Shown here one piece after another: positions 8,827-17,132 of a stretch of DNA of 64,000 nucleotides. The position numbers were made by a program, and so were the translations under genes. The stretch covers positions 1 to 64,000 of the forward strand of contig CAZJKE010000006.1 in NCBI GenBank assembly GCA_964546585.1, written 5' to 3'. The notes under the pieces were generated by a model, which worked only from the letters and a program-made list of their open reading frames with translations, was not told the origin of the DNA and made no database searches. Each line of letters opens with the position of its first letter. Position 1 is the first letter of the stretch. This DNA comes from CAZJKE01 sp964546585. GTDB lineage: Bacteria; Planctomycetota; Phycisphaerae; Phycisphaerales; SM1A02.

Positions 8827-9579
8827 CTATTCACCGCTCCACGGCCGGATATCGATTGACCACTCTTTCGGATCGGGCGTCTTGATCGATACGGCTGCTG
8901 CATCGGACTCTGACAACACGCCGCGGTCCAGTTTGCTCAACCTGCTCGTCCGAGTCGTCCCATCATCCTCCAGCACATGCACGCCTAGGGGGAGCCACGA
9001 ACTACCGTCGAAGAACAGGTCAATATGTTCCGCATCATCGGGGGCTCGCGGGGTCAGCCGCAGACCAACCACACTCTCCTGTTTCAGTTTGGAAAGCACT
9101 CCGTCCTTCGGAAGATCCACGAAGGTGACCTCATATTTTCGAAGGATGGCCTCTTTGCCCTGCCCGATAGGCAGTGGAAGTGGCCCGTCAATGCCGAAGA
9201 GATCCGTTTCCTCACCAGGGGGCACCAGTTCATGCTTGATGAACTGCTTTCGCTCATGATCGATCTCGGCAAGCCACCTGCCCGCTACCACAAAGTGCTT
9301 CAGGTGCGACTCACGCCGCTGGCCGATCACAAGTGTGTCGAATAGCACCGCGGCTGCCCGGCCCTCCTCGTTGCGGCGAAACACCAGCCGTCCACTCCTG
9401 ATCTCGCGGCGATCGAGGATGGGGTCAACACGGACATGTACCACATCTGCTGTCATGGACGGCGTTGTGTCACCTGCACGCTCTACCTGATCCAGAACAG
9501 ACTCCACCGATCGAGTGTCGTCCCCAGGACAAGCACTCGTCGCTGCGACAACGGCCGCGATGCCCAGGCGGAGCATCAT
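8827..9579 (-). CDS. LolA-like exported protein
   Basis: 250 residues with a signal peptide (about 1-16; a Cys at 17 follows TSA, not a perfect lipobox). The body alternates beta strands of the LolA/LolB half-barrel type: an early helix with SMTADVVH, then RSGRLVFRR, RWLAEIDHERKQFIKHEL and DIDLF-like strands. This pattern is known from planctomycete outer-membrane lipoprotein carrier-like proteins. It probably binds a lipid or lipoprotein in the periplasm; this is inferred from fold impression. Last gene of the ispF operon; its ATG overlaps the HD gene stop by four bases (ATGA). Confidence 0.6.
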   Translation of the reverse strand: MMLRLGIAAVVAATSACPGDDTRSVESVLDQVERAGDTTPSMTADVVHVRVDPILDRREIRSGRLVFRRNEEGRAAAVLFDTLVIGQRRESHLKHFVVAGRWLAEIDHERKQFIKHELVPPGEETDLFGIDGPLPLPIGQGKEAILRKYEVTFVDLPKDGVLSKLKQESVVGLRLTPRAPDDAEHIDLFFDGSSWLPLGVHVLEDDGTTRTSRLSKLDRGVLSESDAAAVSIKTPDPKEWSIDIRPWSGE

Positions 9580-10088
9580 GCGTCCACTCCAAGGCGACCC
9601 ATCAGCGCCGTGAGCGCCGCTCTGGCTCCAGACAGCTCCTCATCGCCACCGGTCAAGGCGAGAATCCGCTCTGCACGAACCAGCATGGCGTCCTTCGTGC
9701 CGCCACTTGCGTCGCTCAGGTTGTCGTACACATCCGCCAACTTGATCAGACGCCCCTGCCACGGGCCTTCTGCGAGTTGCTGGTCGTAGGCCACCTCCCG
9801 AATCTCCTCTTCCAGTCGCATGTCCTTCGACATGACCGCAACGAAGTCGGCGGCATTGCGGCCGAACTGCTCCAGGATGTCGTCATAGTCAAGATCGCAA
9901 TCCTCGATCGTGTCGTGCAGCAATGCACCAGCGAGTATCTCGGGATCATCGAATCCGAAGATCAGCGAGATGGTCATCGCAACACGGAACGGGTGGGACG
10001 CATACGGGGTCGACCCATCCTTCCGCCGCTGATGTCGATGTGCGCGGGCGGACAGCGCCGCTGCTCGTTGCCAGAGGTCGTGACTCAT
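9576..10088 (-). CDS. HD-domain phosphohydrolase, (p)ppGpp hydrolase-like (MESH1/SpoT type)
   Basis: 170 residues forming a single HD domain. HPFRVAM (His32), LLHDTIED (His58-Asp59, Glu62-Asp63) and LIKLADVYDN (Asp near 118) match the metal-binding pattern of the SpoT/MESH1 hydrolase subfamily, and the length fits a stand-alone small alarmone hydrolase. There is no synthetase or regulatory domain. Likely substrate is (p)ppGpp or a related nucleotide; not proven. Starts inside the end of ispF (ATGA overlap) and overlaps the next gene the same way. Confidence 0.75.
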   Translation of the reverse strand: MSHDLWQRAAALSARAHRHQRRKDGSTPYASHPFRVAMTISLIFGFDDPEILAGALLHDTIEDCDLDYDDILEQFGRNAADFVAVMSKDMRLEEEIREVAYDQQLAEGPWQGRLIKLADVYDNLSDASGGTKDAMLVRAERILALTGGDEELSGARAALTALMGRLGVDA

Positions 10089-10576
10089 GACGCATCCTTT
10101 CCGAGTAGCGCCAGTGCGTGCACCTCGACAGCGCGGCCCTGGCCAATCGCGTCCAGTCCCTCGTGGGTTCTACCTTTGATATTGACTGCCGCACCCGGAA
10201 GTAGTTCCTCCAGACGCGACCTGATTGCCTCGCGGTGAGGCGCAATCCGAGGACGCTCGCACACGACTGTTGCATCGATGTTGATCACCTTCCAGCCACG
10301 CTCCAGGGCACGCGACACCGCGTCCTCAAGGAACCTCCTCGAATCTGCACCCTTGTTGGCGGGATCATCATCGGGAAAAAGTTGGCCAATGTCCCCCTCG
10401 CCGGCTGCGCCGAGAATTGCGTCCGTCACGGCGTGCAGTACCGCATCGCCATCACTGTGGGCGACCGGGCCCAGATCGTGCTCGATGGCTACACCGCCGA
10501 GCATGAGTGGGCGATCGTTGGCAGCCAGTTCGTGGATGTCGTAGCCGTGTCCGATTCGCATGTGAGGGCTGGTCAT
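10085..10576 (-). CDS. ispF: 2-C-methyl-D-erythritol 2,4-cyclodiphosphate synthase
   Basis: Fifth enzyme of the MEP isoprenoid pathway: it cyclises CDP-methylerythritol 2-phosphate to MEcPP with release of CMP. All signature blocks are present: GHGYDIH (metal-binding Asp and His), AHSDGDAVLHAVTDAILGA, DIGQLFPD and ADSRRFLEDA, with a C-terminal GRTHEGLDAIGQG. Length 163 fits the family. The reading frame is open further upstream but would run into the divergent lipoprotein gene; the ATG at 10576 (or 10561) fits the family N-terminus. First gene of a three-gene run with four-base overlaps. Confidence 0.95.
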   Translation of the reverse strand: MTSPHMRIGHGYDIHELAANDRPLMLGGVAIEHDLGPVAHSDGDAVLHAVTDAILGAAGEGDIGQLFPDDDPANKGADSRRFLEDAVSRALERGWKVINIDATVVCERPRIAPHREAIRSRLEELLPGAAVNIKGRTHEGLDAIGQGRAVEVHALALLGKDAS

Positions 10577-10607
10577 GGAGCGAACATTGTAGACCTGCCG
10601 ATGTACC

Positions 10608-11117
10608 ATGACGACCATGCGTTGTCTTGCCGCCATCACCGCCCTTCTCTTCCTCCTGCTCGGGGCCTGCCAGATCTACAAGCCCGGCGGCAATGCCTGG
10701 TTCGAGGGGCCGACATCGGCCATGACCTTCTATTCCACCGAGGACAGCCCAAAGACCGTCACGCTGGTTGATATTCGCAGCGGAGAGCGGGTGTTCATCA
10801 TGGAGATTCCGGCGGGCAAACAACTGGTGCTGGACTTCGTCGAGGACAACGGTGATGACCCGGTCAACACACCAGACCTCATGAAGTGGGAAGTCTTCCC
10901 GATCGGAACCGGTTATGGCGCGCTCAGCAACGCCATGACAGTCCCGAATCGCTGGTCCCGACGGCTTGATACGCGGATTCGCCCCGGCATCGAGTACGCC
11001 GAGCCCGAACCTGACCGGCCGCTTCGTGTAGATGAAGTGCAGGACCGCCCGGACTGGTGGACCCCGCAAGGCGGCTCTGTCGAGGAATACGATCCGGTCG
11101 ACGGCTACGAGGGCTGA
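10608..11117 (+). CDS. Lipoprotein of unknown function
   Basis: 169 residues. The N-terminus MRCLAAITALLFLLLGAC carries a clear lipobox (LGAC, Cys about 21), so it is probably lipid-anchored. The mature part is acidic, rich in Asp, Pro and Trp, and shows no domain I recognise. It starts 31 bases from ispF on the opposite strand, so a promoter pair must lie between or inside them. It is followed after 32 bases by the acyl-CoA mutase gene. Confidence 0.7.
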   Translation: MTTMRCLAAITALLFLLLGACQIYKPGGNAWFEGPTSAMTFYSTEDSPKTVTLVDIRSGERVFIMEIPAGKQLVLDFVEDNGDDPVNTPDLMKWEVFPIGTGYGALSNAMTVPNRWSRRLDTRIRPGIEYAEPEPDRPLRVDEVQDRPDWWTPQGGSVEEYDPVDGYEG

Positions 11118-11149
11118 GGAAGAGCCGCGGGGACTATCATGCCCTGTGC

Positions 11150-12796
11150 ATGACCACGACAACGCACAAGCCCGTGGATCCGGACACCGTCTCTTTGTCC
11201 GGCTATGTCATTGACCGGCTCTACGGACCGGACAAGGCTCGGGCCATCGATCCCGAACATCCATCGCAGCCGAGCCCGCGAATCGGCGAGCCGGGTGACT
11301 ACCCATACACACGCGGCATTCACGAAACCATGTATCGCTCGCGACTCTGGACGATGCGGCAGTTCGCGGGCTTTGGTTCGGCGCAAGACACCAATGCGCG
11401 GTTCAAGTATCTCCTCGAAAACGCTCGGGGCACGAAAGCGAACACGGGATTGTCCACCGCCTTCGACCTCCCGACGCTCATGGGACGCGACAGCGACGAT
11501 CCGCTCAGTGAGGGCGAAGTCGGCAGGTGTGGTGTTGCTGTTGATTCCATTGACGACATGCACCGGCTCTATGCGGACATCCCAATTGACGAGGTCACGG
11601 TCAGCCAGACCATCAATGGCCCGGCGTGCGTCATCTGGGCCATGTATCTCGCTGTCGCGCGTGAGCGGAACATTGACTGGAATACGCTCGGAGGAACGCT
11701 CCAGAACGACATTCTCAAGGAGTTTCACAGCCAGAACGAATTTATCTACCCGCCGGAAGCATCGGTCCGTCTGGTGGTGGACACGATTGACTATGCAACC
11801 CGCTGTGTGCCGCGGTGGAATAGCGTTTCGATCAGCGGCTACCACATCCGTGAAGCCGGTTCGACAGCGACGCAGGAACTTGCCTTCACAATTCGGGACG
11901 GCATGGAGTACGTCGAGGCTGCCATGGCACGCGGACTGGATGTAGATGACTTTGCGCCGCGGCTGTCATTCTTCTTCAACAGTCACAACGAATTCTTCGA
12001 GGAGATCTGCAAGTTGCGTGCTGCAAGGCGCATCTGGGCAACCGTGATGCGCGAACGCTACGGCGCTCGCAGTGATCGATCGCTTCTCATGCGAACCCAT
12101 GTGCAGACAGCCGGCTGTTCACTCACTGAACAGCAACCGCTCAACAACATTGTCCGCGTCGCGTACCAGGCCATGGCGGGTGTACTCGGCGGCTGCCAGA
12201 GTCTGCACACTGACTCGATGGACGAAACGCTTGGTCTTCCGACGGAGACTGCGGTTCGCGTTGCCCTTCGGACGCAACAGATTCTTGCGCATGAGACCGG
12301 TGTGCACCGAACGGTGGACCCACTCGGTGGAAGTTGGTTCGTGGAATCGCTGACCGATCAAATGGAGGCCGATGCGAACGCGATCATCGCCGACATCGAC
12401 GACATGGGTGGGGTCGTGGACGGGATTCACAAGGGGTATTTTCGGCGGTCGATTGCCGAAGCGTCCTATCGATTCGGGCAGGAGATGGAGGCGGGCGACC
12501 GCATCATCGTCGGGGTCAATGCCTATCGGGAAGGAAACGACGAGCAGCAGATGGACATCCTGCAGATTCCCCACGAATTGGAGGCCGAGCAGTGCAAGCG
12601 GATTGCGGATCTGAAAGAGGCACGGAATGAGGGTGATGCCCAGCGTTCGCTCGAGGCGATCCGTGAATCGGCCCGCAATGAGGAGAATGTCATGGACGCA
12701 CTGGTTGAGGGTTCGCTCGCCCGGTGCACGCTCGGGGAAATGGTGCAGGCCATGGCAGATGTCTTCGGTCGCTACAGCGGCGGCCCTGAGTGGTAG
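11150..12796 (+). CDS. Coenzyme B12-dependent acyl-CoA mutase, large subunit, isobutyryl-CoA mutase-like
   Basis: 548 residues: the substrate-binding TIM barrel of the methylmalonyl-CoA mutase family without the C-terminal cobalamin-binding domain, so a separate small subunit is needed; none is in the window. PYTRGIHETMY (52-62), STAFDLPTLMGRDSDDP, the catalytic His232 (ISGYHIREAG) and DPLGGSWFVE confirm the family. Two diagnostic positions differ from methylmalonyl-CoA mutase: the Tyr of RQYAGF (Tyr89 there) is Phe72 (RQFAGF), and the Arg of MVRNTYI (Arg207) is Gln195 (HSQNEFI). Phe/Gln is the pair known for isobutyryl-CoA mutase. It therefore probably interconverts isobutyryl- and n-butyryl-CoA or a related neutral acyl-CoA. 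The start at 11150 leaves a normal family N-terminus. Confidence 0.85.
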   Translation: MTTTTHKPVDPDTVSLSGYVIDRLYGPDKARAIDPEHPSQPSPRIGEPGDYPYTRGIHETMYRSRLWTMRQFAGFGSAQDTNARFKYLLENARGTKANTGLSTAFDLPTLMGRDSDDPLSEGEVGRCGVAVDSIDDMHRLYADIPIDEVTVSQTINGPACVIWAMYLAVARERNIDWNTLGGTLQNDILKEFHSQNEFIYPPEASVRLVVDTIDYATRCVPRWNSVSISGYHIREAGSTATQELAFTIRDGMEYVEAAMARGLDVDDFAPRLSFFFNSHNEFFEEICKLRAARRIWATVMRERYGARSDRSLLMRTHVQTAGCSLTEQQPLNNIVRVAYQAMAGVLGGCQSLHTDSMDETLGLPTETAVRVALRTQQILAHETGVHRTVDPLGGSWFVESLTDQMEADANAIIADIDDMGGVVDGIHKGYFRRSIAEASYRFGQEMEAGDRIIVGVNAYREGNDEQQMDILQIPHELEAEQCKRIADLKEARNEGDAQRSLEAIRESARNEENVMDALVEGSLARCTLGEMVQAMADVFGRYSGGPEW

Positions 12797-12808
12797 GCTT
12801 GCCGCCAC

Positions 12809-14044
12809 ATGACCTTCCAACCACCAAAAGGGACGCGGGATTTCTTTCCGGAAGACATGGCCGTTCGGCACCACATCGATGCCGCGTGGCGCCGTGCGTC
12901 GATTCGGAGCGGATTCGACGAAATCGAAGGTCCGACATTTGAACACCTCGACCTCTACCAGGTCAAGAGTGGTGAGGGCATCGTCAGCGAGTTGTTTTCT
13001 TTTCGTCGCAGCGGCGGAGAGACCGACTATGCGCTGCGACCCGAATTCACGCCGACGCTGGCGCGCATGGCGGCAGCGAAGGGCCGCTCGCTCTCGCTGC
13101 CGACGAAGTGGTTCGCTCTTCCAAGTCACTTTCGGGCAGAGCGACCGCAGCGTGGTCGGTTGCGGGAATTCAGGCAGTGGAATGTCGACCTGCTCGGCGT
13201 TGACTCGCCGTCCGCGGATGCAGAAGTGATTGCAACGGCCGTAGCGGCGCTCGCGGATCTCGGGCTGACACCGGAAGATGTCGTTGTGCGCATCAGTCAC
13301 CGTGATGTTGCAGCTCGGCTGTTGCAAGAATCGGGTGTCGCGGAAAGTGCATTGTCCGATGCATTTGATCTGCTGGATCGGCGCGATCGAATCACCGATT
13401 CCGAAGCCAGAGCGGCAGCGATCGGCCTTGACCTCGCGTCCTTTGACGAGGCTGTCGCCGGGGCAGGTGACGATCCAGGTCTGGCGACCTTGCAAGCAGA
13501 ACTTGACCGTTGGGGTGTCGGCCAGTGGTGCCGTTTCGACTTCAGCACTGTTCGTGGGTTGGCGTATTACACCGGTGTTGTGTTCGAGATCCACACCGTT
13601 GGCGGTGATGAGCGGGCCATTGCCGGAGGCGGGAGGTATGACGGGTTGGTCGAACTCTTTGGCGGTCCTTCGATGCCGGCGGTCGGGTTCGGAATGGGCG
13701 ATGTTGTGTTGGGGCTCCTACTGAAGGACAAGGGATTGGTTGCCGACGACAGATCGTTGTTGCCGAGGCCGGACGCGTTTGTCATCAGCAGCGGGGGTGA
13801 TGCGGATCATGCTGTGGTTCCGCTGGTTGCGGCGCTGCGAAGTGCGGGCCTTCACGCCCGAATGTCCTACCGCGCAACACGGAATATCGGAAAGTTGCTG
13901 ACGGAAGCATCGAAAGTGAATGCGCGGTTTGCGGTCATTCTGGGTGATGGTGCTGCAGACGGAATGTCGCAGGTCAAGAACCTTGACTCAGGTGTACAGG
14001 AGCCTGTTGCCATCAACGACATCCCGGCGTTCATCGATCATTGA
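12809..14044 (+). CDS. hisS: Histidyl-tRNA synthetase
   Basis: Class II aminoacyl-tRNA synthetase, 411 residues, charging tRNA-His in the cytoplasm. PPKGTRDFFPED opens the protein as in the family; motif 2 (FRAERPQRGRLREF) is at 108-121; the histidine-binding blocks VRGLAYYTG and GGGRYDGLVELFGG follow, and a C-terminal anticodon-binding domain occupies about 325-411. It starts 12 bases after the mutase stop, and mqnB starts immediately after its stop. Confidence 0.95.
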   Translation: MTFQPPKGTRDFFPEDMAVRHHIDAAWRRASIRSGFDEIEGPTFEHLDLYQVKSGEGIVSELFSFRRSGGETDYALRPEFTPTLARMAAAKGRSLSLPTKWFALPSHFRAERPQRGRLREFRQWNVDLLGVDSPSADAEVIATAVAALADLGLTPEDVVVRISHRDVAARLLQESGVAESALSDAFDLLDRRDRITDSEARAAAIGLDLASFDEAVAGAGDDPGLATLQAELDRWGVGQWCRFDFSTVRGLAYYTGVVFEIHTVGGDERAIAGGGRYDGLVELFGGPSMPAVGFGMGDVVLGLLLKDKGLVADDRSLLPRPDAFVISSGGDADHAVVPLVAALRSAGLHARMSYRATRNIGKLLTEASKVNARFAVILGDGAADGMSQVKNLDSGVQEPVAINDIPAFIDH

Positions 14045-14045
14045 C

Positions 14046-14684
14046 ATGTCGAGGCGGGTGCTCATTGTCACGGCGGTCGATGCGGAAGCAGATGCGATCG
14101 AGAAGTCGCCTGGAATGTGGGTCACCGCTGGTGGAATCGGTCGGACGAATGCGGCGGCTGCGACGACCGCGGCGATTCTGGAACGAGGCCCCTTTGCGTG
14201 GGTTGTCTCGGCGGGTGTCGGCGGCGCGCTTCCGGGAGGCAATCTCTCCATCGGCGATGTGGTGGTGGCTGATCGATGCGTGTATGCGGAGGAGGGGCTT
14301 GCAACGCCGAGTGGGTTTCAGGACATGAAGGAGATGGGGTTTTCGCTTGGTAACTTCGATGGCAATGTCGTGCCGGTGGATCCCGCGATGCTTGCGTGGG
14401 CGACGGGCCATTTTGCGCCAGTCGGTATTGCAACTGTCGCGACATGTAGCGGTACGGATGAACAGGCGTCGATGGTCGCTGCGCGGACGGGATGTGCGTG
14501 TGAAGCAATGGAAGGCGCTGCCGTAGTGCATGCTGCCCGAAGGCTGGGGGCCGCGGCGATTGAACTGCGGTCGATCTCCAATACTACCGGTGATCGTGAT
14601 ACGCAGGAATGGGATCTGTCCTTGGCGCTGGATCGCCTTGGAGCAGCTGTAACCAAGATGACTGGAGGGCTGTGGTCGGCATGA
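14046..14684 (+). CDS. mqnB: Futalosine hydrolase
   Basis: 212-residue nucleosidase of the MTA/SAH phosphorylase-like fold; it removes hypoxanthine from futalosine in the alternative menaquinone pathway. Evidence: LIVTAVDAEADAI at the start, VSAGVGGALPG with the nucleoside-phosphate loop, IGDVVVADRCVYAEEG, PDGF-like ATPSGF, and CEAMEGAAVVHAA holding the ribose-contacting Met-Glu. MTA/SAH nucleosidase is the alternative, but the VYAEEG and RSISNTTGDRD segments favour MqnB, and mqnE (58.6 kb) is in the same window. The start at 14046 gives family length. It overlaps the next gene by ATGA. Confidence 0.8.
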   Translation: MSRRVLIVTAVDAEADAIEKSPGMWVTAGGIGRTNAAAATTAAILERGPFAWVVSAGVGGALPGGNLSIGDVVVADRCVYAEEGLATPSGFQDMKEMGFSLGNFDGNVVPVDPAMLAWATGHFAPVGIATVATCSGTDEQASMVAARTGCACEAMEGAAVVHAARRLGAAAIELRSISNTTGDRDTQEWDLSLALDRLGAAVTKMTGGLWSA

Positions 14685-15217
14685 TGTGGATTACGATTGT
14701 TGTCGTTGTGGTTTTCGCCATCATCGGGGCGGGATGCGTCCTGCTGTCGCTGGTTGGACTGCCGGGGACCTGGGTGATGCTCGGGCTGGCGGTGTTGATC
14801 GAACTTGGTGATTCCCTTTGGAGTGGCGGGCAGACCTGGGGCTGGTGGACACTGGGTATCTGCGGAGGGTTGGCGGTGCTCGGCGAGGTCCTTGAGACGG
14901 CGGCCGGAGCACTTGGCGTGAAGGTCGGCGGCGGCTCCAGGAGGGGGATGGTGGGAGCCATCATTGGTGGTATCGCAGGTGGGCTCCTGTTGACGCCGGT
15001 CATTCCGATTCCGGTGATCGGCACGCTGATCGGAGCCGTCATCGGTACCTTCGTGGGTGCTGTTGTTGGCGAAGTGACACATCCGACTCCGCAGCAGGCA
15101 AGTGGTGTGGTGGTTTCGGCTACTGGCGCCACCATCGGTCGCATCCTCGGCATTCTTGGTAAGAGCGGAATCGCCGCGACCTGCTGGATCATCCTCGTCG
15201 TCGTTCCATTCCTCTAG
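14681..15217 (+). CDS. DUF456 family membrane protein
   Basis: 178 residues, very hydrophobic. A first membrane helix (about 2-30), LVGLPGTWVML, a second helix pair, then two glycine-rich hydrophobic hairpins (GAIIGGIAGGLLLTP, IGAVIGTFVGAVVGE) and a final helix, as in the DUF456 family of unknown function. A GxxxG-rich middle suggests tight helix packing. The ATG overlaps the mqnB stop by four bases. The gene ends 27 bases before the first assembly gap. Confidence 0.75.
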   Translation: MMWITIVVVVVFAIIGAGCVLLSLVGLPGTWVMLGLAVLIELGDSLWSGGQTWGWWTLGICGGLAVLGEVLETAAGALGVKVGGGSRRGMVGAIIGGIAGGLLLTPVIPIPVIGTLIGAVIGTFVGAVVGEVTHPTPQQASGVVVSATGATIGRILGILGKSGIAATCWIILVVVPFL

Positions 15218-15243
15218 CGGCCGCTCTTTCTCTCACGAACGCT

Positions 15244-15343
15244 NNNNNNNNNNNNNNNNNNNNNNNNNNNNNNNNNNNNNNNNNNNNNNNNNNNNNNNNN
15301 NNNNNNNNNNNNNNNNNNNNNNNNNNNNNNNNNNNNNNNNNNN
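15244..15343. other. Assembly gap of 100 N
   Basis: Exactly 100 undetermined bases between the convergent DUF456 and pilus ATPase genes. A round 100 suggests a scaffolding placeholder of unknown true length. The adjoining 12-bp tandem repeat probably caused the break. Confidence 0.95.
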
Positions 15344-15408
15344 ACCCCGGGTCTGACCCCGGGTCTGACCCTAGGTGTGACCCCGGGTGTGACCCCGGGT
15401 GTGACCCC
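15344..15408. repeat. 12-bp tandem repeat array (five units plus a partial)
   Basis: Five consecutive 12-bp units (ACCCCGGGTCTG twice, ACCCTAGGTGTG, ACCCCGGGTGTG twice) and five further bases run from the gap edge to just before the stop codon of the pilus ATPase. The units contain the near-palindrome GGGTCTGACCC. One unit also occurs at the start of the window. The array may continue into the gap. Confidence 0.85.
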
Positions 15409-15410
15409 TG

Positions 15411-17132
15411 TCAGGCGGCGATGCGGAGGGTCTCTTCGATGGTGGTGAGGCCGGCGCAGACTTTGGTGAGCCCGTCGCGAAGAAGGGTGACCATGCCGTG
15501 ATCGATGCAACGATCGCGGAAGGCGGTCACCGAAGGATTCGACGCAATGACATCGCGAAGTTCATCATCCAGAGGGAGCAACTCGTACAGACCGACGCGC
15601 CCGCTGTACCCCGTCCCCCGACACGAACTACACCCGCGAGCATGAGGAATCTCGCTGGCCTCAATCCCAACCTCCCCGAGAATCGCCGTCTCCTCTGGGG
15701 TGGGAGCGCTGACCTCCGCACACTTGCCGCACACCCGGCGAGCCAGCCGCTGGGCAAGTACTCCATTCACCGCCCCAGCAACCAGAAACGGCTCGATGCC
15801 GATGTTTATCAACCGTGTAATGGACGACGGCGCATCGTTCGTGTGCAGTGTTGATAGAACAAGATGCCCGGTCATCGCGGCCTGTATGGCAACACCCGCA
15901 GTCTCCAGATCGCGAATCTCTCCCACCAACACAACATCCGGGTCTTGGCGAAGAAGCGATCGCAACGCCCGGGCAAAGGTCATGTCGATCTTGTCGTGCG
16001 CCTGAATCTGGGTGATTCCTTGCAACTCATACTCGACCGGATCCTCAACCGTCGAAATGTTCAACCGCTGTCGATCCATCTCCTGCAACGACGCATACAG
16101 CGTCGTCGTCTTGCCGCTTCCTGTCGGACCGGTCACCAGGACTATGCCATGCGGCGAAGCCACGGCCGATCGCCACAATGTCAGCGTTTCCTCCAAGAAA
16201 CCAAGTTGCTCCAGACCAACACGAATGCTGCGATCATCCAACAATCGAAGAACCGCCTTTTCGCCTCCACTGGCAGGCACAGTCGAAACCCGCAGATCCA
16301 GCGGTCGGCCCAGGACATTCATGCGGATGCGGCCATCCTGCGGAAGCCGCCGTTCCGCGATATCAAGATTCGAGAGGATCTTGATGCGGCTGATGATGGC
16401 CGTGTGGAGCGAGTCCGGTGCCTCCGCAAGATCATGAAGCACGCCATCGATGCGAAATCTGGCTCGTGTTCCGCCGCGGCACGCCTCCACATGTATATCG
16501 GAGGCCCCATCTCGCGCCGCCGTTTCGATCACCTGGTCAACAAATGAAACAACGGGAGACGATTCCGCCTCCACAATGACATCTTCAATGAAATGATCAC
16601 GACCAGTTCCACCTGCCAGCAATGCCTCGATGTGTCCCTGCGCATCCTCCTCGCTCTTCAGCACATCAACCACGGCAAGAATCGCGGACTCCAGTGCAAG
16701 CACATGCTCGGCACCAGTCCCGCCCATTTCCTGCTCGACAAAGAACAACTCGTCGAGTCGTCCCACCGCCACTCTGCGCACACCGTCCGTGATCAGCGGA
16801 AGAACTGCATGATCGCGGCACCACGAGTCGCCAAGCTCATGAAACAACTGCCTGTCCACATCCTCCGTATCCAAGTCCACAAGATCAAGGCCCGACAATT
16901 CGGCAACCGTGGCCTGCACAGATCGTTCGTCCAGTCCTGCATCCACCAGAATCCTCGGGAGCGAACGGTGCCTGGACTGCCGTTGCAGACGATGCACTGT
17001 GGCCGCCCGCTCTTCATCAAGTTCGCCTCGCGACACCAACAACTCAAGTAGCCGCTGCGACATCGCCGCAGGCCCTCGTTCATCATTCGTCGTCAACGGT
17101 GTCAGCGCTGCTAGGGGTTGTCCGGGGTCCAT
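15411..17132 (-). CDS. Type IV pilus / type II secretion assembly ATPase (PilB/GspE family)
   Basis: 573-residue hexameric ATPase that powers pilin or pseudopilin polymerisation at the inner membrane. Domains: an N-terminal T2SSE_N-like region (about 25-150), linker, then the motor with Walker A GPTGSGKT at 335-342, Asp box (DPVEYEL), Walker B (DVVLVGEIRD at about 399-408) and His box (HLVLSTLHTND), and a zinc site of CGKC (468-471) and CSSC (501-504), typical of extension rather than retraction ATPases. The ATG at 17132 overlaps the previous gene by 22 bases and has GGAG seven bases upstream. Last gene of a five-gene operon; its stop lies two bases from the repeat array. Confidence 0.9.
   Translation of the reverse strand: MDPGQPLAALTPLTTNDERGPAAMSQRLLELLVSRGELDEERAATVHRLQRQSRHRSLPRILVDAGLDERSVQATVAELSGLDLVDLDTEDVDRQLFHELGDSWCRDHAVLPLITDGVRRVAVGRLDELFFVEQEMGGTGAEHVLALESAILAVVDVLKSEEDAQGHIEALLAGGTGRDHFIEDVIVEAESSPVVSFVDQVIETAARDGASDIHVEACRGGTRARFRIDGVLHDLAEAPDSLHTAIISRIKILSNLDIAERRLPQDGRIRMNVLGRPLDLRVSTVPASGGEKAVLRLLDDRSIRVGLEQLGFLEETLTLWRSAVASPHGIVLVTGPTGSGKTTTLYASLQEMDRQRLNISTVEDPVEYELQGITQIQAHDKIDMTFARALRSLLRQDPDVVLVGEIRDLETAGVAIQAAMTGHLVLSTLHTNDAPSSITRLINIGIEPFLVAGAVNGVLAQRLARRVCGKCAEVSAPTPEETAILGEVGIEASEIPHARGCSSCRGTGYSGRVGLYELLPLDDELRDVIASNPSVTAFRDRCIDHGMVTLLRDGLTKVCAGLTTIEETLRIAA

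Noticed and set aside
10577..10639. Longer ispF reading frame starting at 10639
   Set aside because: It would overlap the divergent lipoprotein start and adds an N-terminus not present in the IspF family.
12119..13594. 491-codon open frame on the minus strand across the mutase and hisS genes
   Set aside because: Both plus-strand proteins are clear, full-length families; the antisense frame has no family features and is a GC-rich shadow.
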